From Shinella yambaruensis (GTDB taxonomy: Bacteria > Pseudomonadota > Alphaproteobacteria > Rhizobiales > Rhizobiaceae), in NCBI RefSeq assembly GCF_022899355.1, contig NZ_JALJCK010000001.1:534346-598345 (forward strand): a stretch of DNA of 64,000 nucleotides. Reading direction: 5' to 3'. The position numbers and the translations under genes are program-made. This document shows, piece after piece, positions 1 through 7,193 of the stretch; positions within the stretch are counted from its first letter, which is position 1, and the number at the start of each line of letters is the position of its first letter. The notes under the pieces are model-generated. The model saw nothing but the letters and a program-made list of their open reading frames with translations, was not told the origin of the DNA and ran no database searches.

Positions 1-705
1 GAGCTGGTTTCGATCTATGGCAATGCCGATCCGGAAGAGGCCGACGTCATCGTCGCGCTCGGCGGCGACGGCTTCATGCTGCAGACGCTGCACACGACGA
101 TGAACACCGGCAAGCGCGTCTATGGCATGAACCGCGGCTCCATCGGCTTCCTGATGAACCGCTACGACACGAAGGACCTCGCGGGCCGCATCGAAGGCGC
201 GGTGGAGAACGCCTTCCGCCCGCTGGAGATGATCACCGGCGACGCCAGCGGCCAGGAGCGCCGGGCGCTCGCCATCAACGAGGTCTATCTCTTCCGCCAG
301 TCCTACCAGGCGGCCAAGCTGCGCGTCAGCGTCGACGGGCGGGTTCGGCTGGAAGAGCTGATCTGCGACGGCCTGCTGCTGGCGACGCCGGCGGGCTCGA
401 CGGCCTACAATCTTTCCGCCCACGGGCCGATCCTGCCGCTCGAGGCGCCGCTGCTCGCCCTCACCCCCGTCAGCGCCTTCCGGCCGCGGCGCTGGCGCGG
501 CGCGCTGCTGCCGAACAAGGTGACGGTGGAGATCGAGGTGCTGGAGGCGGAAAAGCGGCCGGTCAACGCGGTGGCCGACAACACCGAGGTCAAATCGGTG
601 ACATCCGTGCGCATAGCCGAATCGGCCGGGCTTTCGGCGCGCATCCTCTCCGATCCCGACCATTCCTGGTCCGACCGGATTCTTGCCGAACAATTCGATT
701 ACTGA
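1..705 (+). CDS. nadK: NAD kinase, 5' end outside the window
   Basis: Phosphorylates NAD to NADP using ATP in the cytoplasm. The reading frame is open from base 1, so the start codon lies upstream; 234 codons plus the stop are visible. The NAD/diacylglycerol-kinase signature GGDGFML is at bases 61-81, followed by the conserved block with NRGSIGFLMN, and the second nucleotide-binding segment with TPAGSTAYNLSAHGP near bases 385-427. The C-terminal beta-sandwich runs to the stop. Rhizobial NAD kinases are about 257 residues, so only a short N-terminal piece is missing. A secreted hypothetical protein follows on the same strand after 35 bp and may be cotranscribed. Confidence 0.95.
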   Translation, partial: ELVSIYGNADPEEADVIVALGGDGFMLQTLHTTMNTGKRVYGMNRGSIGFLMNRYDTKDLAGRIEGAVENAFRPLEMITGDASGQERRALAINEVYLFRQSYQAAKLRVSVDGRVRLEELICDGLLLATPAGSTAYNLSAHGPILPLEAPLLALTPVSAFRPRRWRGALLPNKVTVEIEVLEAEKRPVNAVADNTEVKSVTSVRIAESAGLSARILSDPDHSWSDRILAEQFDY

Positions 706-740
706 CACTGTTACCCAGGCTTCGGGACAGGAGTTTCGCC

Positions 741-1250
741 ATGACGCGGTATGCAGCCCTTGGCACCGCCCTCACCCTGCTTTTCCTCGCCGGGCAGCCC
801 GCCCTCGCGGACGAATCGCCGGTTGCGGAAACCATTACCTTCGTCGTCAGCACCGGCTTCTGGGAAGAACCGGTCGAGGCGGAGGAGGAAGGCGCAGCCG
901 CCGCCAAGCCGGATACGGCCGAGACGAAGGAGGCCGCCGCCCTGCGCCGCGGCTACTACAAGCTGATCGCCGTGCGCCAGGCGGATGGCACGGCACAGGT
1001 CCATCTCCAGCAGATCGAGGCGACCGCCGACGGCCCGAAGATCGCCTCCTCGACGGTGCTGGACGAATTCTCGGCGATGAAGCCCTATGTCACGGACATA
1101 AGGCCGGAAAACTCCTCCGGCATCACCACGCAGCCGGGACTGTTCGCGACGGTCTACCTGAAGACCGATCCCAACGCCGCCGAGCCGGAGGGCTGGACGG
1201 TGCTGATCGACGATCTCGGCGAGATCAAGATCGAGCGGGCGACGAACTGA
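741..1250 (+). CDS. conserved secreted hypothetical protein
   Basis: A 169-residue protein of unknown function. Residues 1-23 form a clear Sec signal peptide with a hydrophobic core and an ALA-D cleavage context, so the product should be periplasmic. An Ala/Glu-rich linker (about residues 45-68) precedes a soluble domain with no motif I recognise. The start ATG has an AGGAG ribosome site 7 bases upstream. It follows nadK closely and is probably part of the same transcript. Its role is not inferable from sequence; the family looks restricted to rhizobia and relatives, which is my recollection rather than a search result. Confidence 0.8.
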   Translation: MTRYAALGTALTLLFLAGQPALADESPVAETITFVVSTGFWEEPVEAEEEGAAAAKPDTAETKEAAALRRGYYKLIAVRQADGTAQVHLQQIEATADGPKIASSTVLDEFSAMKPYVTDIRPENSSGITTQPGLFATVYLKTDPNAAEPEGWTVLIDDLGEIKIERATN

Positions 1251-1274
1251 GAACGGGCGCCCGTCACACTCTCC

Positions 1275-1302
1275 TCCGTCATCCTCGGGCTTGACCCGAG
1301 GA
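1275..1302. repeat. solo copy of the palindromic TIR repeat
   Basis: A 28-bp segment identical to the inner part of the 33-bp inverted repeats at 16301-16333, 16444-16476, 34017-34049 and 34126-34158 (core CCTCGGGCTTGACCCGAGG). It lacks the final five bases and has no partner copy within 300 bp, so it looks like a remnant end. The core is itself a near-perfect palindrome and could act as a 3'-end hairpin. Confidence 0.75.
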
Positions 1303-1326
1303 GAGGTTGTGAGGCTATCGAACGAC

Positions 1327-1348
1327 AACGGGCGCCGAAGCGCCCGTT
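1327..1348. terminator. hairpin downstream of prfB
   Basis: Perfect 9-bp inverted repeat AACGGGCGC / GCGCCCGTT (1327-1335 and 1340-1348) with a four-base loop, lying just past the prfB stop codon. The U-tract is weak on both strands, so it may act as a bidirectional end or RNA-stabilising hairpin. Confidence 0.5.
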
Positions 1349-1371
1349 TCCCGTTTCAATGCCGTCCGACG

Positions 1372-2503
1372 TCAGTTCAGGTCGTCCACGACCGCATCGG
1401 CACCGCCGTTGACGCGGTGGGCGAGTGCGGCTTCCATGAATTCGTCGAGCTCGCCGTCGAGCACGTCCGAGGGGGCCGTGCTTTCGACGCCGGTCCGCAG
1501 GTCCTTGACCAGTTGGTAGGGCTGGAGGACGTAGGAGCGGATCTGGTGGCCCCAGCCGATATCCGTCTTGGAGGCGGCTTCGGCGTTGGCGGCTTCCTCG
1601 CGCTTCTTCAGCTCGGCCTCGTAAAGGCGCGCGCGCAGCATGTCCCAGGCCTTGGCGCGGTTCTTGTGCTGCGAGCGCTCCTGCTGGCAGGCGACCACGA
1701 TGCCGGTCGGGATGTGCGTGATGCGCACGGCCGAGTCGGTCGTGTTGACGTGCTGGCCGCCAGCGCCCGACGAGCGGTAGGTGTCGATTCGGCAGTCGCT
1801 TTCGTTGACCTCGATGTTGATCGATTCGTCGACGACCGGATAGACCCAGATCGACGAGAACGAGGTGTGGCGGCGCGCATTGCTGTCATAGGGCGAGATG
1901 CGCACCAAGCGGTGCACGCCCGATTCGGTCTTCAGCCAGCCATAGGCGTTGTGGCCCTTGACGAGCATCGTCGCGGACTTGATGCCGGCCTCCTCGCCGT
2001 CATGGACTTCCAGAAGCTCCACCTTGTAGCCCGAGCGCTCCGCCCAGCGGGTGTACATGCGCAGTAGCATGTTCGCCCAGTCCTGGCTTTCCGTGCCGCC
2101 GGCGCCGGAATGCACTTCGAGATAGGTGTCGTTGGCGTCCGCCTCGCCGGACAGCATGGCCTCGACCTGCTTGCGCGCGGCCTCGACCTTGACGGCCTTC
2201 AGGGCGTCCTCGGCCTCCTTGACGATCGCCGCGTCGCCCTCTTCCTCACCGAGCTCGATGAGTTCGACATTGTCCTTGAGCTGCTGCTCGATGGCCTTGA
2301 CGCCATGGATGCCCTCGTCCAGCTGCTGGCGCTCGCGCATCAGCTTCTGGGCTTCCTGGGCATCGTTCCAGAGGGTCGGATCCTCTGCCTTGTTGTTCAA
2401 CCAGTCCAGTCGTCTCAGCGCCTGATCCCAGTCAAAGATGCCTCCTCAGCAGGCTTATGGCCTGCTTGATTTCGTCGACGACGTTCTCGATTTCCGCGCG
2501 CAT
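1372..2503 (-). CDS. prfB: peptide chain release factor 2, with programmed +1 frameshift
   Basis: Release factor 2 recognises UGA/UAA and triggers peptide release through the GGQ loop ([10 protein letters not shown] is present). Translation starts at ATG 2501-2503, runs 23 codons ([11 protein letters not shown]...RRHL) and meets an in-frame TGA at 2432-2434. The site reads AGG AGG CAT CTT TGA C, the classical RF2 recoding signal: internal Shine-Dalgarno at 2441-2446, three-base spacer, CTT slip codon, TGA followed by C. A +1 shift continues as D-W-D-Q-A-L into the long frame, giving 376 residues, a normal RF2 length. The tripeptide usually written SPF is SPY here ([11 protein letters not shown]), as I recall for other rhizobia. 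The gene follows mrcA on the same strand. Confidence 0.95.
2431..2446 (-). promoter_or_regulatory. RF2 programmed +1 frameshift signal
   Basis: On the minus strand AGGAGG (2446-2441), CAT, CTT (2437-2435), TGA (2434-2432) and C (2431). Spacing is the same as in the Escherichia coli prfB site. When RF2 is scarce, termination at UGA is slow and ribosomes slip forward, so the site gives negative feedback on RF2 level. Confidence 0.93.
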
Positions 2504-2604
2504 GTCCGCCTTCTTCTTCGATGCTATTCCGGTGGCCGTGAAATAGAGAGGGCGGGCGCGGATGTAAAGCCCCGCGCCCGCCCTAGAACCCGATCATCCC
2601 TAGA

Positions 2605-5052
2605 TCAGAACAGGCCGCCGCTGCCGCCCGTCACCGCCTGGTTGGCCTGCGGCGAGCTCCTCAGGATCTCCTCCGGGCTGGCATAGTCCTCGCCGCCGAT
2701 GACCGAGAAGACGGAAGCCGGGCCGGTGCCGGGCTTGAAGGCTTCCATGATCGTGTCGGGCTGGCCTTCGGAGGCCTGCATGCCGGTCTTGCGGTTGACG
2801 GCGATGAACTGCATGCCCTCCGGCACGATGAATTTCGTCGGGCGCGTGCCTTCGAGCGCGGCCTGCATGAACTCGTTGAAGATCGGCGCGGAGAGCGAGC
2901 CGCCGGTCGCGCCGCGGCCGAGCGGGGCCGGGTTGTCGAAGCCGATATAGAGGCCGGCGACGAGGTCCGGCGTGTAGCCGACGAACCAGGCGTCCTTCTC
3001 GTCGTTCGTCGTGCCGGTCTTGCCGGCCGTCGGGCGGTCGAGCTTGATCTTGCCGGCGGCCGTGCCGCGCGTGACGACGCCTTCCATCATCGAGGTGATC
3101 TGGTAGGCGGTCATCGGGTCGAGCACCTGCTCGCGGTTGTCGGTCAGGACAGGCTCTTCCTGGTTTTCCCAGTCGTTGGCGTTGCAGTTCTCGCAGGTGC
3201 GCTCCTCATGGCGGAAGATCGTCTTGCCGTAGCGGTCCTGGATGCGGTCGATCAGCGACGGCTTGATCTGCTTGCCGCCGTTGGCGAGCACCGAATAGGC
3301 CGAGACCATGCGCAGAACGGTCGTCTCGCCCGAGCCGAGCGACATGGCGAGCACCGGATACATCTTGTCGTAGATGCCGAAGCGCTCGGCATATTCGGCA
3401 ACGAGGTTCATGCCCATGTCGTTGGCAAGGCGCACGGTCATCAGGTTGCGCGAGCGCTCGATGCCGAGGCGCAGCGTCGAGGGGCCGGCCGCGCCCCCGC
3501 CGTAGTTCTGCGGGCGCCAGACCTGGCCGCCGGCGACGATCTCGATCGGCGCGTCCATGATCACGGAGGCCGGCGTATAGCCGTTGTCGAGCGCGGCGGC
3601 GTAAACGAAGGGCTTGAAGGAGGAGCCCGGCTGGCGCATCGCCTGCGAGGCGCGGTTGAATTCCGATTGGGCATAGGAGAAGCCGCCGACCATCGCGAGC
3701 ACGCGGCCGGTATGCGGGTCCATGGCGACCAGGCCACCCTGCACCTTCGGCGGCTGGCGCAGGCGATAGGTGCCGTCCTCCAGCGGTTCGACATAGACGA
3801 CGTCGCCCACGGTGAAGACACCGGCCGGCGATTTCGCCGTCTTGCGGTCGCCCTTGGCCGAGCGATAGGCCCAGGTCATCGCCTTGGCCTCGATACGGCC
3901 GGTCACGCGCTCCTCGACCACCTTGCCGGAGGCTTCCTTGCTCGGCTGAAGGCCGATATCGGCGCCGCCGTCGTCGACGGCCAGCACGACGGCGAGCTTC
4001 CATTCCGGCACGTCGGAGAGCGAGTCGACCTTGGCGAGCTCCACGCCCCAGTCGCCGCCGATCTCGATGGTCTTGATCGGGCCATGGAAGCCGCGGCGCT
4101 CGTCATAATTGAGCAGGCCCTTCTGCAGGGCCCTGCGGGCGGCGACCTGGATGCGCGGGTCGAGCGAGGTGCGCACCGAAAGGCCGCCCTCGTAGAGCGC
4201 GTTGTCGCCATAGCGCTCGATGATCTGGCGGCGGACCTCCTCGGAGAAGAACTCCGAGGCGAAGAGGTAGGAGCCGCGATGGCGCGGCGTCACGCCGAGC
4301 GGCTGGGCCTTGGCTTCCGCGCCGTCGCTCTGGGTGACGTAGCCGTTCTCGACCATGCGGTCGATGACCCAGTTGCGGCGCTCGATGGCGGCCTCGGTGC
4401 GGCGGAAGGGATGGTAGTTCGACGGCCCCTTCGGCAGGGCGGCGAGATAGGCGGTCTCGGCGATCGTCAGCTCGGTGACGGACTTGTCGAAATAGGTCAG
4501 CGCCGCGCCGGCGATGCCATAGGAATTCAGGCCGAAGAAGATCTCGTTGAGATAGAGCTCGAGGATGCGGTCCTTGGAATAGGCCTGCTCGATGCGGAAG
4601 GAGAGGATCGCTTCCTTGACCTTGCGGTCGATCGTCTGGTCGGAGGAGAGCAGGAAGTTCTTGGCAACCTGCTGGGTGATCGTCGAGGCGCCCACCGGAC
4701 GGCGGCCGGAGCCCATGTTCTGGATGTTGACGACGATGGCGCGGAAGAGGCCGGTCACGTCGACGCCAGGATGCTGGTAGAAGTTCTTGTCCTCTGCGGA
4801 GAGGAAGGCGGCCTTCACGCGGTCCGGGATCGCCTGGATCGGCAGGTAGAGGCGGCGTTCGCGGGCATATTCGGCCATCAGCGCGCCGTTGCCGGCGTGC
4901 ACGCGCGTCGTCACCGGCGGCGCATAGCTGTTCAAGACCTCATAATCGGGAAGATCCTTGGTGACACTTCCGAGATAGAGCGCGACCGCCCCTGCCACGG
5001 CAAGGAAGAAGACGGCGCCAATCCCGAAGAAATATCCAATCAGTCTGATCAT
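2605..5052 (-). CDS. mrcA: penicillin-binding protein 1A, bifunctional
   Basis: Class A PBP that polymerises glycan strands and cross-links peptides in the periplasm; anchored by an N-terminal membrane segment (residues about 5-28). The glycosyltransferase 51 domain has the catalytic EDKNFYQHPGVD motif (Glu87) and the GASTITQQ block. An OB-like insert precedes the transpeptidase domain, which has the SxxK box (PGSSFKPF, near residue 475), SxN (SRN) and KTGT (KTGTTND). At 815 residues it has the usual length of rhizobial PBP1A. It lies between amiC and prfB on the same strand, an arrangement I know from other Rhizobiaceae. Confidence 0.95.
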   Translation of the reverse strand: MIRLIGYFFGIGAVFFLAVAGAVALYLGSVTKDLPDYEVLNSYAPPVTTRVHAGNGALMAEYARERRLYLPIQAIPDRVKAAFLSAEDKNFYQHPGVDVTGLFRAIVVNIQNMGSGRRPVGASTITQQVAKNFLLSSDQTIDRKVKEAILSFRIEQAYSKDRILELYLNEIFFGLNSYGIAGAALTYFDKSVTELTIAETAYLAALPKGPSNYHPFRRTEAAIERRNWVIDRMVENGYVTQSDGAEAKAQPLGVTPRHRGSYLFASEFFSEEVRRQIIERYGDNALYEGGLSVRTSLDPRIQVAARRALQKGLLNYDERRGFHGPIKTIEIGGDWGVELAKVDSLSDVPEWKLAVVLAVDDGGADIGLQPSKEASGKVVEERVTGRIEAKAMTWAYRSAKGDRKTAKSPAGVFTVGDVVYVEPLEDGTYRLRQPPKVQGGLVAMDPHTGRVLAMVGGFSYAQSEFNRASQAMRQPGSSFKPFVYAAALDNGYTPASVIMDAPIEIVAGGQVWRPQNYGGGAAGPSTLRLGIERSRNLMTVRLANDMGMNLVAEYAERFGIYDKMYPVLAMSLGSGETTVLRMVSAYSVLANGGKQIKPSLIDRIQDRYGKTIFRHEERTCENCNANDWENQEEPVLTDNREQVLDPMTAYQITSMMEGVVTRGTAAGKIKLDRPTAGKTGTTNDEKDAWFVGYTPDLVAGLYIGFDNPAPLGRGATGGSLSAPIFNEFMQAALEGTRPTKFIVPEGMQFIAVNRKTGMQASEGQPDTIMEAFKPGTGPASVFSVIGGEDYASPEEILRSSPQANQAVTGGSGGLF

Positions 5053-5316
5053 GAGCCAGTTACCGATGCCTTATGCTTATAATATCATCGGGCGGACCTG
5101 CCGCCCGGCCTTGCGCCGCCCCGGCACGTCCGGCCGTTGCGCCTCTTCCGGCGAGGACGAGTCGTCCCATTTTCTCGCTCCCGTCTAGCGATCGGAATGT
5201 GAGGAAAATAGGGCTTACAGCATGCATCCCGGCTTCGCCACCGCACAATGGCGGCCGCTGTCACTTTTCCGGCACAGGCGAGCCTAGCATGTTCCGCGCC
5301 CGCGCGCCGAAAAAGC

Positions 5317-6606
5317 TCAGCCGCCGTTGGCGACGACCGTCGCGCGGTACTGTTCCACCGCCTTGGCGACAAGGCCCGCCACCTTCTTCTGCCAGGCGGG
5401 ATCGATCAGCAGCTGCTCGTCGTCCTTGTTCGACATGAAGCCGAGTTCGAGCAGGATCGAGGGTACGTCCGGCGCGGTCAGCACGCGGAAGCCGGCATGA
5501 CGATGCGGGTTGTTGATCAGCAGCACCTGGTCCTTGAAATTGCTGACGACGCTCTGGGCGAGATTGATCGAGAAGGCCTGGGTCTCGCGGCGCGTCAGGT
5601 CGAGCAGGATGTCGGCAACCTCGGCCGGCTCGTCGACGAAGGAGATGCCGGCGATCTGGTCGGACAGGTTCTCGCGCTCGGCAAGGCTTGCCGCGAGGCT
5701 GTCGGAGGCCTTGTCGGAGATCGTGTAGACGGTCGCGCCGCGGATGTCCTTCTGCTTCAGCGTGTCGGCATGGATCGAGATGAGGAGGTTCGCCCCCTCG
5801 TTGCGGGCAAGCTGCACGCGCTGCGACAGGGAGAGGAACTCGTCCTTGTCGCGGGTGAGGATGGCGCGCGTGCCGGGCAGCGCGTTCAGCGCCTCGGTCA
5901 GCTGGCGGGCGAAGGCGAGCGTGACATGCTTTTCCTCCGTCTTGGTGACACCGCCGCGCGCGCCGTTGTCGATGCCGCCGTGGCCGGCATCGACCGCGAT
6001 GACGAAGGGGCCGCCCGCCCGGCTGCCGGGCAGCATGACCGGCGCCTGCTCGGCGCTTGCCGGGACGGCGGCCTCCTGCCAGCTCTGCTTTTCCATGAGG
6101 GCCTGGAAGGCCTGGTCGGTGACGATCGCCGTATCGACGACCAGCCGGTAGCTCGCCGCCCCCTCTTCTTCCTGCACCTCGGCCAGCACGACGCCGACGG
6201 GGCGCGAGGCTGTCAGGACGATGCGCGAGCGGCCGGCCGCCATGGTGCCGTAGCGGATGTCGGAGAAGATGCCGCGCGCCTCCAGCTCCTCCGCCTTCAC
6301 GCCGAAGTCGGTCTCCGGCAGATCGATCAGCACGCGGTAGGGATTGGCGACGTAATGGACCTCGAAATCCGGCTTGCGGTCGAAATCGATGATCAGGCGG
6401 GTACGGGCATCGTCGCCGGCAATGCGCGCGGAAAAGGCGAGCAGCGGGGCGGCCGAGGCGGAAACGGCAAGGGCCGGCGTGACGGGCGACAGGCTGAGCA
6501 TCACGACGATCGCACCGGCCGCGACGCGGAAAAGGGTTTCGGTCAGAAGGCGTAGCATCACCACTGGCAGTCCGTTCAAACGCGTGGAAACCGCGCGATG
6601 CGGCAC
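5317..6606 (-). CDS. amiC: N-acetylmuramoyl-L-alanine amidase
   Basis: Periplasmic amidase that removes stem peptides from peptidoglycan during septum splitting. An N-terminal export signal (hydrophobic core around VAAGAIVVMLSLSP) is followed by an AMIN-like targeting domain and a C-terminal Amidase_3 catalytic domain with the zinc-binding DAGHGGIDNGA motif, ISIHAD and the ILLELGFMSN block carrying the catalytic Glu. A second in-frame ATG at 6558 gives a tidier signal peptide (MLRLLTETLFRVAAG) and may be the real start; neither start has a strong ribosome site. It is transcribed towards mrcA, with a 264-bp gap between the genes. Confidence 0.9.
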   Translation of the reverse strand: MPHRAVSTRLNGLPVVMLRLLTETLFRVAAGAIVVMLSLSPVTPALAVSASAAPLLAFSARIAGDDARTRLIIDFDRKPDFEVHYVANPYRVLIDLPETDFGVKAEELEARGIFSDIRYGTMAAGRSRIVLTASRPVGVVLAEVQEEEGAASYRLVVDTAIVTDQAFQALMEKQSWQEAAVPASAEQAPVMLPGSRAGGPFVIAVDAGHGGIDNGARGGVTKTEEKHVTLAFARQLTEALNALPGTRAILTRDKDEFLSLSQRVQLARNEGANLLISIHADTLKQKDIRGATVYTISDKASDSLAASLAERENLSDQIAGISFVDEPAEVADILLDLTRRETQAFSINLAQSVVSNFKDQVLLINNPHRHAGFRVLTAPDVPSILLELGFMSNKDDEQLLIDPAWQKKVAGLVAKAVEQYRATVVANGG

Positions 6607-7193
6607 GGGACAAGGCCCATAGATGCCCCCATATGGTTAACCAAAGCTTGCCGGGAGGCGATGTCGCAGCACTCGGCCAGCCATAGGGGCAAATCCATCA
6701 AGATTATGACGCTTTTGGCTTTTCCCTTGCCATTGTGACATATCCGCCATAAAAGCAAAATCAGGGAAAAAGAATAGACGGGATAGAATCGCTTAGAGCA
6801 GGCAGCCACTCCTTCGGGGCTTGGCGCCGAACCGGGCCTTCATCCGCCGTCGCACCGCTTTTTCCCGGCCGATAAGATCGCGTAAACCGGCGGTGGCCGG
6901 AACAGTCAAGGTGGATTTTCCACCAACCGCCCTTACCCAAGGGCAATTTCATCGGACCGATCAGGTCTATGGCACAGGCATTCTCGTTGGACGTTGATGT
7001 TGTCACAGCGGATTTTATCAGAGGGTAACTGGCACCGGGACGCTCGCGTACCGACCGCCCTCCGTCCGCCAACCCCGCACCGGGGCCCGACGAGAACTTA
7101 CATATCCGGCGCATCCCTCTCCTCCTACGGCACTTCCCCTGAAGGGATCAGGTTGCCGTCAGGATTGCGGCTGCGCCGAGGAGCTCAATCTAC
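6607..7193 (+). other. 587-bp intergenic region, probable long rne leader
   Basis: No convincing gene is visible. It separates the divergent amiC and rne genes. RNase E messages usually have long 5' leaders through which the enzyme controls its own level; this region would suit that role, but no known leader fold was recognised. A palindromic GGTTAACC sits at 6635-6642. The rne ribosome site GAGGAG is at 7178-7183, ten bases before the start codon. Confidence 0.5.
6726..6754 (+). promoter_or_regulatory. possible promoter for rne
   Basis: CTTGCC (6726-6731), 17-bp spacer, ATAAAA (6749-6754), compared with the rhizobial CTTGAC-N17-CTATAT pattern. It would give a leader of about 430 nt. Weak match; other start points are possible. 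Confidence 0.3.

Noticed and set aside
3208-5082. 624-codon plus-strand open frame
   Set aside because: Antisense shadow of mrcA with no family features.
6761-7114. Minus-strand frame upstream of rne
   Set aside because: No ribosome site and no recognisable protein features; the region fits better as an rne leader.
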